Of a DNA stretch of 45,853 bases, positions 1 through 9,526 are shown piece by piece; the first letter of the stretch is position 1; each line of letters starts with the position of its first letter. The notes beneath the pieces are model-generated. The model had not been told where the DNA came from, did no database searches, and saw only the letters and a program-made list of their open reading frames with translations. This stretch comes from Planctomyces sp. SH-PL62 (lineage in GTDB: Bacteria; Planctomycetota; Planctomycetia; Planctomycetales; Planctomycetaceae): the NCBI GenBank assembly GCA_945893045.1, contig CAMDEA010000056.1, positions 1 through 45,853 on the forward strand. Direction: 5' to 3'. The position numbers were made by a program, and so were the translations under genes.

Positions 1-343
1 CAATCGTTTCGATCAGCACCGGCCCGCTCGACGGCCACGAACTGAGCGACTGCTGGATGTCGGCATCCTCGACTTGCTTGATCGCGTCGCAGACGTCGCC
101 GCGCACGACCGAGTTCAACGTGACGCGCGGATCGTGCTGATGCTTCGCCAGCTTGCGGGCGACGAGTTCTTCGATGAACTCGCGATTCTTCAGCGTCAGC
201 CAGCCGCGTTCGACCAGCAAGTCGGCGATCGGTTTCGATTTGTCGGCCGCCCACGCTCGGCAGGCGGCGGTGAGCTGCGCGAGGTCGATCAAATCGCTCT
301 CGAAGGCCAACACGGCAAAGAGCAGATGCCGATTCGCGTCCAT
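1..343 (-). CDS. Planctomycete Ser/Thr protein kinase, N-terminal fragment (cut by window edge)
   Basis: Only the first 114 residues are present; the frame is open to the window edge and the gene continues to the left. The protein starts MDANRHLLFAVLAFESD and continues with LTAACRAWAADKSKPIADLL and LVERGWLT. I recognise this as the conserved region that precedes the catalytic domain of many planctomycete eukaryotic-like Ser/Thr kinases. The catalytic domain itself is not in the window, so kinase activity is inferred. The ATG at 343 is chosen because the family motif begins right at it; upstream there is only a weak G-rich stretch (GGGGC). The frame on the opposite strand over the same bases is a shadow. 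The 148 bases between this start and the tRNA hold nothing else I can name. Confidence 0.75.
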   Translation of the reverse strand, partial: MDANRHLLFAVLAFESDLIDLAQLTAACRAWAADKSKPIADLLVERGWLTLKNREFIEELVARKLAKHQHDPRVTLNSVVRGDVCDAIKQVEDADIQQSLSSWPSSGPVLIETI

Positions 344-491
344 GAGATGCCCCAATGAGTTGAGTACCCGATGCCACTTGGTGGATATCACAAGGGCGCG
401 AGTCCTCAACAGCAAGCCACAGGGGCGGCGTGATCGGACGCAGAGTTTTCGAGCGGCCGCACAAGCTCACGCTCGGATGGGATGTCATGAA

Positions 492-575
492 TGCGGTCGA
501 GAGGACTCGAACCTCCAAGCCCTTGCGGGCGCTAGCACCTCAAGCTAGTGCGTCTGCCAATTTCGCCACGACCGC
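492..575 (-). tRNA. tRNA-Leu(GAG)
   Basis: The minus strand folds as a class II tRNA of 84 nt. The acceptor stem is GCGGTCG/CGACCGC with discriminator A. The D-arm carries AATTGGCAGAC. The anticodon stem CTAGC/GCTAG encloses loop TTGAGGT with anticodon GAG, reading CUC/CUU leucine codons. A long variable arm (GCCC-GCAA-GGGC) and the T-loop GGTTCGAGTCC follow. The leucine identity fits both the long variable arm and discriminator A73. CCA is not encoded, so the 3' end must be added by CCA-adding enzyme. The gene stands alone, with no other tRNA next to it. Confidence 0.95.
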
Positions 576-693
576 AAATCTCTGTAACGACTGATTCCTT
601 TACCGGGCATGATTGCCAACTCCGCCAGTTGCCCGGCAGTGATTTGCGCCGGTCAGCGATCTGGTGATCGCAGCCGATGCGCGAGGGGGGCGG

Positions 694-721
694 AGTATAG
701 TTCCGCAGAACCCCGTCGCAA
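694..721 (-). promoter_or_regulatory. Sigma-70-like promoter for the tRNA-Leu gene
   Basis: On the minus strand a TTGCGA -35 box (716-721) and a TATACT -10 box (694-699) are separated by 16 nt. They lie 119 bases upstream of the mature tRNA 5' end and point toward it, giving a precursor with a leader of about 110 nt. The -10 box is 5 of 6 to consensus and sits in otherwise GC-rich DNA. It also lies just downstream of the TPR gene stop, so it gives the tRNA its own promoter. Predicted by eye only. Confidence 0.5.
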
Positions 722-760
722 GTTTGACGGTTGCTGACGGCTCAGAATTGAACGACTGGG

Positions 761-3700
761 TTACTTCAGACCCGCCAGTAACGTCGTCGCGTCTTTGGCT
801 CGGACGTGATTCGGGAAACGTTTGGTGACGGTTTCGAGGGACTCGCGGGCTTTCTCGGTGTCCTTGAGTTCGATGAAACACTTCGCGGCCTCGAAGTGGC
901 TCTGGCATTGCCATTCTTCATAGGGGTAGCCGAAGGCGGCTTCGAGGAAGTGTTCGGTGGCTTCGGCGTTGTTCTTTGCGGCCAGAGCACATTGGCCCAT
1001 CATGAAGCGGGCTTTGGCGGCGGTTTCCGTGCGAGTTTCTTTGGTGACTTGCAGATAGGTGGCCTTGGCGGCGTCGATTTGATTTTGGTTCTGCTGCGCG
1101 AAGCCAAGTCCGAAGCGGGCTTCGTGGAGCTGCTCGAATTGCGGGAAGGCTTGGATCAGCACGGTGAAGTGTTGTTGGGCTTGCGGCCATTGTTTGAGTT
1201 GCGTTGCACAGGTGCCGCTGCGGTAAAGAGCTTTCGCGTGGAAGCGTTCGCTCTTGGCGGCGATGACGGCGGCGTAAAACGGCAGAGCTTCAGCGAACTT
1301 GTCTTGGCGGAATTGGCAATCGCCGGCAAGAAAGCTGGCATCGCCGACAAGCGTCCCCTGCGGGAACTCTTTGATCTGATTTTGGAACGTAGCCAGCGCG
1401 GCGGGAAATTGCTTTTGGTCATGCTGAACCCAGCCGAGTTTGTAGTGCAGTCGCTCGCGTAGTTCGGGCGTCTTCGCAGCGGTCAGGCCGGCGGTGAAGG
1501 CGGCGATGGCTTCGGTCGGTTGCTTGTTCGTCTCGTGGAACTCGCCGATTCGGAACCAGCTTTCGGCGGCGAGCGGGCTGTTGGGCAGTTTCGTCGCGAG
1601 CAAGCGAAAGGCGTCGGCGGCTTCTTTCTCTTTCTTGAGTTCGAGGTTCGCGAAGGCGATCTCATAGTGGCACTTGTCGGCGTCCGCGTAGTCGGGCTTC
1701 GCGGTGAGCAATTGCGTGAGCGTCACGATCTCCGGAGCAAACTGTTTCAAACCAGCTTGGCAGAGGGCCATCGCGAACTTGGCATCGAGAGCATCTTTCT
1801 CGGCGGCCTTATTCGTGGCGAGGAATTGCGTGAGGTCTTTCAGCGCGGGGTCGAATTGTTTCAGGCGATGCTGGCAGAGACCGCGCAGGAAGAGTGCGGC
1901 GGGGACGAGTTCACTTTGTGGTTTCTCGGCGATCAGTTTCGTCAGGTGCGTGACGGCGTTTGGGTAATCGGGCTTCTCGAAGAGTGCGGCCCCGCTGCCA
2001 TAGATCGCGGCAGGGACGAGTTCGCTCATGGGGAATCCGGTGACGACTTGCTGGTAGAACGCGACCGCCGAGTCGGGCTTTTTGAGTCCGCGATCGATCT
2101 CGCCGAGATGAAACAACGCTCGGTCACGCAGCTTGCTGGTGGCGATTTGATTGAGCTTGGTCAGTTCGACGGTGGCGTTCGGCGCGTCGTTGACGGCTCG
2201 CAGGCTGACGCCGAGTGCCAGCAGCACTTCGTCGAGGCGGTCCCAATCGGGCTTGGCTTGCTGAGCGGCTCGGAAGGCGGCGACGGCATCGGGGTGACGT
2301 TTCATATCACCGTGTGCTCGGCCGATGAGATAACGAGCTTCGGCGATCAGCGGTGGGTCTTTCAACGTGCTGACGATCTGGTTGAGGTACGCGATGCACT
2401 CCTCGAACTTCGGCGGCTGATTGGCGGCGACACCGGCCGAATACAAACAGAGTCCGATGCGGACGTGGGCTTGCGGAGCGTGTGGGTTCGTGGGGAACTC
2501 GGTGACGAGCCGGCGGAAGAGCGGCTCGGCCTTCGCGAGGTTCGCTTCCGGTTGATTCAGCAAGTACGCCTCGCCCCCGACGAAGACGACTTCCGGGACG
2601 AGTGCGTGCTTCGCAAACGGAGCGGTCGCGATGAATTGTTCCGCTTGAGCCTGCGCGTTCGGGAAGTCACCGGTCTGTAATGCGGCGAGGGCGGCTCGAT
2701 ATTTGGCTTCGGGCGCGAGTTCATTGGCGGCGAACTGTCCGGCGAATTGAGCGTACAGCGGGACCGTCTCTTTGCGGCGTTCGGGGATTTCGTAGATCGA
2801 GTCGATGCGGACTAACTGTAATGCCGGGATGAATTCGCTCTGCGCGTTCGCGGCGATGACCGGATCAACGGTCGCGATCACGGTGGCAGGCTGCTTGAGC
2901 GCGATCAACGTGCGGCCGAGCCAGTACGCAGCTTCGGGAGCGGTCGGCAGCTTTTGGTTGACGACCGTGGCCAGCGCGGTTTGAGCCTGCGGGAATTGCC
3001 CCGCTTTGAAACGAGCTTTGCCGGTGGCTGTGAAAGCGGGGCCGATCTGTTCGCTCTTGGGAAACTTCGTCGGCAGCGTATCGAGCACGGCGGCGGCTTC
3101 GGGGAATTTGTTTTGATCGAACAGCGCTTGGCCCTGCTTCAGCGTGGCGACATCGGCCAATGGAAAATTGGGGACAGCGGCAGCTTGCACAAAGTGCGGC
3201 TCGGCTTCGGCGTGTCTCTTCTGCGCGACGAGCGACGTGCCCAGCCGCAGCTTGGCCTCTGGGACGAGCGGACTCTGCGGGAAGCTTTGCAGCAACTTGG
3301 TAAACGTCGTCACCGCTTCGACGTGCTGGTCGAGATCGGCCTGCGTGGTGCCGAGTCCGTAGAACGCTTCCGGCAAAATCGTCGCGGCGGGATACGTCGC
3401 GATGACCTTTTGGTACGTGACGATCGCGTTCGGTTTGTCGGCGGCGAGATACAGGCTCTCGGCTTGATAATAGGTCGCGTCGGCAGCGAGCGGACTCGCC
3501 GCGAACTTGGTGGGGAGGTTCGCGAACTCAGCGGCGGCAGTCTTGAAATCGTTCGGTTGCTTGGATGTTTGAGCCGTTTGGAACAGCGTGAGGCCGAGAT
3601 TGAATTGTGCTGCGTCGAGATGTTTGAACTGCGGATACGTGGCCAGGATGAACTTGAACGTGGCCGTCGCCTCCGGCAGCTTCTTCTCGCTCAACTGGCA

Positions 3701-3934
3701 AACGCCAAGCTGATATTGAGCGTTCGCGATCCGCGTGTCCTGCGGAAACGCTTTGATGAACTCGGCCCAACGTGGCATCGCTTGCGCGAACAGCTTCTTC
3801 GATTGGAAGCCGTAGGCGACGGCGTATTGGCGAGTCGCTTCCGGGTTCGGATCATCGGCGGCGAGACTTACACTCGGTGCCAGCAACACGCACTGAAGAA
3901 CGATCGCGACCAGAACTTTGCCTGCTGGGGACAT
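761..3934 (-). CDS. Secreted tetratricopeptide-repeat protein (about 1057 aa)
   Basis: The protein is a signal peptide (MSPAGKVLVAIVLQC...SVSLA, then ADDPNP) followed by tetratricopeptide repeats over nearly all its length. Repeats of about 34-37 residues recur with patterns such as AQYQLGVCQLSEKKLPEA, AAYWLGRTLIALKQP and ARFGLGFAQQNQNQIDAA, each ending near a proline between helices. By eye there are roughly 25 copies. It is probably a periplasmic protein-protein scaffold; such proteins are common in planctomycetes but have no defined partner. I prefer the ATG at 3934 because GGAG lies 6 nt upstream and the signal peptide is then normal. An in-frame ATG at 3949 would add MAESS and lacks a ribosome site. 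Long open frames on the opposite strand are GC-codon shadows. No enzymatic domain is visible. Confidence 0.85.
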   Translation of the reverse strand: MSPAGKVLVAIVLQCVLLAPSVSLAADDPNPEATRQYAVAYGFQSKKLFAQAMPRWAEFIKAFPQDTRIANAQYQLGVCQLSEKKLPEATATFKFILATYPQFKHLDAAQFNLGLTLFQTAQTSKQPNDFKTAAAEFANLPTKFAASPLAADATYYQAESLYLAADKPNAIVTYQKVIATYPAATILPEAFYGLGTTQADLDQHVEAVTTFTKLLQSFPQSPLVPEAKLRLGTSLVAQKRHAEAEPHFVQAAAVPNFPLADVATLKQGQALFDQNKFPEAAAVLDTLPTKFPKSEQIGPAFTATGKARFKAGQFPQAQTALATVVNQKLPTAPEAAYWLGRTLIALKQPATVIATVDPVIAANAQSEFIPALQLVRIDSIYEIPERRKETVPLYAQFAGQFAANELAPEAKYRAALAALQTGDFPNAQAQAEQFIATAPFAKHALVPEVVFVGGEAYLLNQPEANLAKAEPLFRRLVTEFPTNPHAPQAHVRIGLCLYSAGVAANQPPKFEECIAYLNQIVSTLKDPPLIAEARYLIGRAHGDMKRHPDAVAAFRAAQQAKPDWDRLDEVLLALGVSLRAVNDAPNATVELTKLNQIATSKLRDRALFHLGEIDRGLKKPDSAVAFYQQVVTGFPMSELVPAAIYGSGAALFEKPDYPNAVTHLTKLIAEKPQSELVPAALFLRGLCQHRLKQFDPALKDLTQFLATNKAAEKDALDAKFAMALCQAGLKQFAPEIVTLTQLLTAKPDYADADKCHYEIAFANLELKKEKEAADAFRLLATKLPNSPLAAESWFRIGEFHETNKQPTEAIAAFTAGLTAAKTPELRERLHYKLGWVQHDQKQFPAALATFQNQIKEFPQGTLVGDASFLAGDCQFRQDKFAEALPFYAAVIAAKSERFHAKALYRSGTCATQLKQWPQAQQHFTVLIQAFPQFEQLHEARFGLGFAQQNQNQIDAAKATYLQVTKETRTETAAKARFMMGQCALAAKNNAEATEHFLEAAFGYPYEEWQCQSHFEAAKCFIELKDTEKARESLETVTKRFPNHVRAKDATTLLAGLK

Positions 3935-4033
3935 GGAAGACTCCGCCATGTGAGAGTTCGGATTCCGTCGTTGGACAATGACTACGGCATTTCACGGGGC
4001 GGCATCTTGTTCGTCCGCCCTGCGCGGGAGCAA

Positions 4034-4225
4034 GTCTGTACGCCCCAACGGGCACGGCAGGCTAATTCTTGAAACTGCGAAGTCTGTAGCCCGACTCCTT
4101 GTGGGTCGGATGATTTTGAATCAGCGACATTTCTCCAGAAACAACGAATCCTCCGACCCACAAGGGGTCGGGCTACAGTTTGCCTAACACAACGAATTAG
4201 CCGGCCGTACCCCAACGGGACAGAC
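4034..4225. repeat. Nested inverted-repeat element (REPIN-like core, GTAG head)
   Basis: The inner arms at 4084-4110 and 4152-4178 are 27 bp with one mismatch. Each carries GTAG, then a CCGAC(C/T)C...GGGTCGG stem with a TTGT-containing loop. Around them lies a second palindrome: GGCTAATTC (4060-4068) pairs with GAATTAGCC (4194-4202), and GTCTGTAC (4034) pairs with the end near 4225 apart from one non-inverted CCCCAACGGG segment. The element fills most of the 300-base gap between the TPR gene and the kinase fusion gene. A second copy of the inner element, including loop similarity (TTTTGAAT..GCGAC), is at 23121-23213. Confidence 0.85.
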
Positions 4226-4234
4226 AATCGGCGA

Positions 4235-7200
4235 TCACTTGCTGGCGGGGAGTTCGGCTAAGAGCTTTTCCACTGCCGCCTCCAGCTCGGCTCCCCGAAC
4301 ATCGCGATAACGAATGACTCCGTTGTGATCGAGGACATACAGCGTGGGATACGACGAGACGTGCCAAGCTTCGCTGATGGGGCCACCCGGTCCATCGATC
4401 CAATTCCGCCAAGTCACCTGCTTCGAGTCCAAGACCTGACGGAATCGGTCGGCTTTGTCCGCGTTGATGCCCAGCAAAGCAAATGGGCGTTTGGCATGTT
4501 TCTCAACCAGGATGCGTTCCAGCGGATACATCGCCACGCAATGCGGACACCAATCGGCCCAGAAATCCAGCACGACGACCTTGCCTCGAAAATCGCTGAG
4601 CTTGAACTCCTGGCCGTCCTGATCTTGTCCGAAGATGTCCTGCGCGGTGCAACCGATCGACAAGAATTTGGCAGTGAAGATCTCGGACTCGCAGATGTCG
4701 GAAATCATGTAGCCGTTATGTTGCAGATGTCCGTAGTCCCGTTTCATTTGCTCCAGGACTGCGATCGATTCGGCCGATGGCTTACCGGGGCTGGCCTCTC
4801 GCAAAGAACCGGCCAAGGCATACAGCGCCCAGGCTTTGATCTTGTCTTGCTGGCTCTCCTGGCTGAGACGCTTCAGCAAGGCTTGAGCGGACGGCAACCG
4901 TGAATGCCGAAGTGACAACAGCGAATTCATGATCCGCTCGTCATCGCGATGCGTCTGGCAGATGCGATCCGCCGCCAGGCGGAACGTCTCATCGCAGGTC
5001 GCCGGGCACGAGGCATCGACCATCCGGCACATCACGCTCCATGCCGGCAAGGCGACGTGTCCCTGACGAAATCGCTCGGCCAACGCATTGATGCGCGGCA
5101 GCACGTCCACGGCGGGGTGGTTCTGTTGGATGAACGCGATGGCCTCGTCCCGCGATTTGGAACGCCGCGCTCCCTCCACCAGGATCTGCATCTTGCCTTC
5201 GTACTGCGACCACAGAGTGGCCAGTTCGCCGATAGGACCAGTCACTTCCGCGAGTGCGACGGCCATGGGTTGGCGTTGAGAATACAACTGCCGCAAGTGG
5301 CGCACATCAATCGCGAAGTTGAGATTCTGAGCCCCTTGGACGACCCAGGTGATGATGCCGATGACTTCGCCTTGCCGGTTCATGAGCGGGCCGCCGCTGT
5401 TGCCGCTGTTGATCGCGGCGTCGATTTGCAACCAGGTGTAATCGTCAGGTGCGCGGAGTTCCTGACGATATTCTTCCGGCAACTGATCGGTGCGATGAAT
5501 GGCGCTGATGATTCCGGGCGTAATCACGAACTTGAAGCCCTGCGGATGCCCAATGGCGACCACGTCGATGGCTCGTTCGCGGCGGACCTCCTTGTTCAGC
5601 GGCAGGACTTCGACGAACCGGTCCACTTCACCCAGTTCCAGAATGGCCAAGTCACCGTCTTGGTCCCAGGCTCGCAAGCCCTTGATGTCGACCGTTTTTC
5701 CCTCTTCAAACGTGGCGGTCGCTTTCGCGGCCTGATCCACCACATGAAAGTTGGTGGCGACTAAGCCGCCATCGTCGATCACGAACCCCGTGCCGTGCCC
5801 CAAGGGTTGGTTGCTCGCGTTGAAGGTGTCGATGCGAACGATCCCACGATCCACGCGCTGGACGAGTTCCGGAAGTGGCAATGCCGGCGGCGGCTGAGCG
5901 TTCTTCGATTTCTTCGAGGCACTGGTTGACGTCACTTTCTTGGCGGTGTTCTTTTTGGAAGTTTCCTTTTTCTCGGCCTCCTGTTTCGCGACGCTGGCCT
6001 TCGATGGTTTTTGTTTTGCAGAGGACAGCGTCTTGAAGACAAAGATCGAGCCAACAACTCCCAGACACACGACGGCCGCTCCGATCCACACGAGTTTCTG
6101 TTTCTGGCTGACAGGACCATGTTTGACGGCGCGTGAGTTTTTTGGAGACGGCGATTGAAAGGCCGCTGCCAACCCGGCAATGTCGTCAATCGCTTCCGGA
6201 GTGTTGGCGTCCGAAGCCGCGCGAGTTTCTTTCGACGGCTTCCGCGAGCTCCCGTCATCGGCAAACGCCGCCAAGACGGAATTCGATTCGGTCGCTTGAG
6301 GCTCGGCCGGCGAAGGTGGAGGTGACGCCGTCACTGCGGCCTTGGGCGGCGTTGGAGCGGCGGCGCGGCTGGGTTCGAGCAGTTCCTTGCGGATCGTGGT
6401 GAGTTCCTTCGCCAAGAGCGCGGCCGTCGGCAGGCGATGGCTGGGGTTCTTCGCCATCAACGACTGGAAGAGATTGTTCACCGAGTCCGGCACGTCCGCA
6501 CGCATCGCCTTGAGATCGGGAATGGGCTCAAGGGTGTGTCCCTGCATTTTGGACAACACCGATTGGTGCTGGCTGTCGCTGTAGGGAGCGCGGCCGGTCA
6601 ACAGAAAGAACAACGTGCAGCCCAGAGCGTACACGTCCGCCCGCGTATCAACCGTGTGCGAGTCATCCCACTGTTCGGGGGCCATGTAATCGGGCGAGCC
6701 GAGCATCTCCCCCGGCTCGGTGATCGTCGCCAGATCTGGCTTGCCAGGCGTGTCACCTTTCAAGAGGGCCACACCCAGGTTCAGAACTTTCACCTTGCCC
6801 TGCTTCGTCACAATCAGATTGTCCGGATGGATGTCGCGATGCACCAATCCGTGTTCGTGAGCATGTTGCAGCCCCGTCGCCGCCTGGCGAATGACCTCGC
6901 ACACATCCGCCACCGAACGCACTTTCCCGTCGGCCACCAACTTCGAGAGTTTGAATCCCTCGGCGTATTCCATCACCAGGTAGCGCAGTCCCTGCCATTC
7001 TCCGGCGTCGAGCGCACGGACGATGTGCGGGTGATCGAGCTTGCTGACCGCTTGAGTCTCCCGCTCAAACCGTTCGAGAAGCGGCTTGTTCTGCGTCAAC
7101 CGTTCGGGAAGCACTTTCAAGACGACGTCCTTGTCGAGCGTGACGTGCCGCGCCTTCCAAGTCGTCCCGGTTGCTCCGTCCCCCAACAGTTGCACGAGTC

Positions 7201-7567
7201 GATAGGTCAGCACCGTCGAGCCAACCTCCAAACTTTGCCTTGTCGGCGACGTGGCCGGCAATTGCACCTCACTCGTTCCGGGACTGTCACTGGCTCGAGC
7301 CTTGGCGAGCAAAGGCAGCAGCCGATCCTTCAACGCGGGAAAGCGCGCGGCAAATCCACCCTCGGTCGGAGAGTCGCCCCACTGCCGCCGCAACTGAAAC
7401 TCGCCGATGACCAGTTGGAGCAATTCCTCGTCGTTGAGCAACTCGCTGGGATGCTGCCGCAACAGAGCTTCGACAAGCACCCGATCTCCACGTTGCCAAG
7501 CCTCACGCTGCACCGAACTCAGAAACTCGAGGCGGGTCATGTTCTCGGGACGAGAGGCGTTCGACAT
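4235..7567 (-). CDS. Fusion protein: Ser/Thr kinase-like domain, membrane span, HtrA-like protease, thioredoxin domain
   Basis: The start at 7567 has GGAGGT 5 nt upstream; reading further upstream gives residues unlike the family. The product is 1110 residues. Residues about 121-395 are a kinase fold: glycine loop GDGATG, lysine in VVLK (K151), HRDIHPDN (D245), and APE in MAPEQ. The DFG aspartate is Asn (LNLG, N263) and the usual HRDxK lysine is His. Residues 492-512 form one membrane span, followed by a Lys-rich linker. Residues about 568-761 are a trypsin-like HtrA-type protease with His608 (NFHVV), Asp639 (DGDLAIL) and Ser724 (GNSGGPL). After a helical region, residues about 980-1110 are a TlpA/thioredoxin-like domain with CPHC at 1007-1010 and a cis-Pro in SSYPT. 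Inferred topology: kinase-like domain in the cytosol, protease and thioredoxin outside. Each domain is secure; the joint role (envelope protein quality or redox sensing) is a guess. Confidence 0.9.
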   Translation of the reverse strand: MSNASRPENMTRLEFLSSVQREAWQRGDRVLVEALLRQHPSELLNDEELLQLVIGEFQLRRQWGDSPTEGGFAARFPALKDRLLPLLAKARASDSPGTSEVQLPATSPTRQSLEVGSTVLTYRLVQLLGDGATGTTWKARHVTLDKDVVLKVLPERLTQNKPLLERFERETQAVSKLDHPHIVRALDAGEWQGLRYLVMEYAEGFKLSKLVADGKVRSVADVCEVIRQAATGLQHAHEHGLVHRDIHPDNLIVTKQGKVKVLNLGVALLKGDTPGKPDLATITEPGEMLGSPDYMAPEQWDDSHTVDTRADVYALGCTLFFLLTGRAPYSDSQHQSVLSKMQGHTLEPIPDLKAMRADVPDSVNNLFQSLMAKNPSHRLPTAALLAKELTTIRKELLEPSRAAAPTPPKAAVTASPPPSPAEPQATESNSVLAAFADDGSSRKPSKETRAASDANTPEAIDDIAGLAAAFQSPSPKNSRAVKHGPVSQKQKLVWIGAAVVCLGVVGSIFVFKTLSSAKQKPSKASVAKQEAEKKETSKKNTAKKVTSTSASKKSKNAQPPPALPLPELVQRVDRGIVRIDTFNASNQPLGHGTGFVIDDGGLVATNFHVVDQAAKATATFEEGKTVDIKGLRAWDQDGDLAILELGEVDRFVEVLPLNKEVRRERAIDVVAIGHPQGFKFVITPGIISAIHRTDQLPEEYRQELRAPDDYTWLQIDAAINSGNSGGPLMNRQGEVIGIITWVVQGAQNLNFAIDVRHLRQLYSQRQPMAVALAEVTGPIGELATLWSQYEGKMQILVEGARRSKSRDEAIAFIQQNHPAVDVLPRINALAERFRQGHVALPAWSVMCRMVDASCPATCDETFRLAADRICQTHRDDERIMNSLLSLRHSRLPSAQALLKRLSQESQQDKIKAWALYALAGSLREASPGKPSAESIAVLEQMKRDYGHLQHNGYMISDICESEIFTAKFLSIGCTAQDIFGQDQDGQEFKLSDFRGKVVVLDFWADWCPHCVAMYPLERILVEKHAKRPFALLGINADKADRFRQVLDSKQVTWRNWIDGPGGPISEAWHVSSYPTLYVLDHNGVIRYRDVRGAELEAAVEKLLAELPASK

Positions 7568-7769
7568 CGCTGACCTCCAACACGGTGAGGACCACTGTCT
7601 GAGGATTCGGGACACGGAGCACACGAACGGCACGGAGCGGATCAAGCACGACAAGAGATGCGATGAACGGTGTTTTTACAAGTCAGTCACGCTCTTCCAT
7701 TCTTCTATGTCTGCTCGATGTCGGCTGAGTGAATTGCTCGATGGTCAGGACGTGCCACCCAAGTCGTCG

Positions 7770-9275
7770 CTAGCGAATCTTCTGGTCGGGCAGTTGTTGT
7801 TTCACGCCTTCGTCGAGCGGCATCTTGTCGCTCGTGATGCCGACCTCGCTCATGAGCCGATCGAGTTCGGCTCGCAACTGCGCGGCGATGCCGGCGCAGC
7901 GCGGGTCGTTGATCAGGTTGCAGCGTTCGTCGGGATCGCAGGCGACGTGATACAGCTCGGACTTATGCCGGTCGGGGCCGCCGTCGCCGTGCGGGTAGCG
8001 GACCAGCTTCCATTCGTCGGTGCGGACGCCGCGCACGTTGGGTGTGTACGGGAACTGCTTTTCATAGTTGTAGTGATACAGGAACGAGCGTCGCCAAGAG
8101 GGATCGCCTTGCGTCACCAGTTTCCGCCACGAGCGGCCGTGAATGTTCTTCGGAGCTTCGACGCCGCAGAGTTCCAGCAGGCTCGGAGCCATATCGACGG
8201 TCAGCACGAGCGGCTCGACGACGCGCGGGCAGTGCGTTGGCGCGAGCTTCGGGTATCGCACGATGAGCGGAATGCGGATGCTCGGTTCGTGCATCGTGCG
8301 CTTATCGACCATGCCGTGCTCGCCATTGAGCAGGCCGTTGTCTCCCATGAAGACGATGATCGTGTTGTCGAGCTGGCCGTTCTCTTCCAGCAGCCGATAC
8401 AGCCGACCGACGGAATCATCCACCGAAAGGATCGTGCCCCAATAGGCGCGCGTCATGGCGGCGAAATCTTTGACGGCGGCGGGGCTGTCGTCCGGGAACT
8501 TCTTGCGCCACTCGAACAGCGGGCCGTAGATGCCGTGCCACGTCGGCAATCGTTCTTTGATCCACGTGGGCTTGTCTTCCAGATGAAACGCGGTGTCCGG
8601 GTAGCGGACTTCGACGTGATCGAAGGCGTGCTCGTACTTCTTCTCCGGGAAATAAAAACTGTGCGGAGCCTTGTGGCCCAGAAACATTAGCCACGGCTTC
8701 GTGTGCGTTTTCTTCAGCCACCGTTCGGCCAAATCGGTGACGACGTGCGTGTAGTAACCGGGCAGCGTCTCGCGTTTGCCGTCCACGTTGAATTCGGTGT
8801 CGAAGTATTTCCCCTGCCCTTTGTGCGTCGCGAAGAAGTCGAAGCCGGGGCGCTTCTCGTCGTTCTCTTCGCCCATGTGGTACTTGCCGATGTAGCCGGT
8901 CTCGTAGCCGGCCGACTGTAAGAGGCGCGGGAAGCTGGCGAGTTCGGCAGGGTACTCGGTGAAGTTGTTCGTGACGCCGTGCGCGTGCGCGTACAGGCCG
9001 CTGAGGATTGACGCTCGGCTGGGCGAGCAGAGCGACGTCGTGCAGAACGTGTTCTTGAAGAAGACCCCTTCACGAGCCAACCGGTCGATGTGCGGCGTCT
9101 TCAAATGGGGATGACCGGCGGAACTCAAGCAGTCCCAGCGCAGGTCGTCGCAGAGAATGAAGAGAACGTTGGGCCGCGCGGCACTCGGCGATTCAGACGC
9201 CGACAACGGGCTGGCCGCAATGAGCCCAAACACGATCAACATGGCTCGCACGCAGGGGGAGTTTCCGCAGGGCAT
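7770..9275 (-). CDS. Secreted type I sulfatase
   Basis: This 501-residue protein has an N-terminal hydrophobic signal ([15 protein letters not shown]) and the alkaline-phosphatase/sulfatase fold. [13 protein letters not shown] near residue 36 supplies the metal-binding aspartates. The signature CSPSR at residues 83-87 contains the cysteine normally converted to formylglycine by a sulfatase-modifying enzyme. IGKYHMG and MGDNG further on match the family. It should hydrolyse sulfate esters, probably on polysaccharides, outside the cytoplasm. Planctomycete genomes carry many such genes. AGGAG lies 7 nt upstream of the ATG at 9275. The kinase fusion gene lies downstream on the same strand, 202 bases away; nothing notable is seen in that gap. 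The substrate is not predictable. Confidence 0.93.
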   Translation of the reverse strand: MPCGNSPCVRAMLIVFGLIAASPLSASESPSAARPNVLFILCDDLRWDCLSSAGHPHLKTPHIDRLAREGVFFKNTFCTTSLCSPSRASILSGLYAHAHGVTNNFTEYPAELASFPRLLQSAGYETGYIGKYHMGEENDEKRPGFDFFATHKGQGKYFDTEFNVDGKRETLPGYYTHVVTDLAERWLKKTHTKPWLMFLGHKAPHSFYFPEKKYEHAFDHVEVRYPDTAFHLEDKPTWIKERLPTWHGIYGPLFEWRKKFPDDSPAAVKDFAAMTRAYWGTILSVDDSVGRLYRLLEENGQLDNTIIVFMGDNGLLNGEHGMVDKRTMHEPSIRIPLIVRYPKLAPTHCPRVVEPLVLTVDMAPSLLELCGVEAPKNIHGRSWRKLVTQGDPSWRRSFLYHYNYEKQFPYTPNVRGVRTDEWKLVRYPHGDGGPDRHKSELYHVACDPDERCNLINDPRCAGIAAQLRAELDRLMSEVGITSDKMPLDEGVKQQLPDQKIR

Positions 9276-9448
9276 CTGTCATCTCCTGAGTTGCGTCTCG
9301 GTTGGAGTCATTCCGCTCCAGCGAATTCGTCGTCCTGTACGGCGTCAGAATCACGGACGGTCGTCGATCCTGCAACCGATCAGGACAGTTGCAGCAGCCG
9401 ATTCGTCTTCTCGCTAAGCCGAGGAACAACTAGAACGCCGCCCCCCTC

Positions 9449-9504
9449 GTGGAGCAGGTTTTCAACCTGCTCGGTGGGACGGGCAGGTTGAAAACCTGCC
9501 CCAC
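9449..9504. repeat. REPIN-like inverted pair with GTGG heads
   Basis: Arms at 9449-9472 and 9481-9504 are 24 bp with two differences. Each arm is itself a hairpin: GTGG, then (A/G)GCAGGTT, loop TTC, AACCTGC(T/C). It lies immediately upstream of the FAD oxidoreductase start, in the 251-base divergent gap with the sulfatase gene. A relative with a different stem word is at 16503-16565. Confidence 0.85.
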
Positions 9505-9526
9505 ATTTGGGAGAGCTTTTGTGGAC

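Noticed and set aside
1520..2680. Long open frame on the plus strand (386 codons) opposite the TPR gene.
   Set aside because: It is the reverse shadow of a GC-rich repeat gene; the product is low-complexity, arginine-rich and resembles no family.
7568..7654. Longer N-terminus for the kinase fusion protein, starting at 7654.
   Set aside because: The extra 29 residues are unlike the family, use a GTG start without a ribosome site, and GGAGGT sits right before the ATG at 7567.
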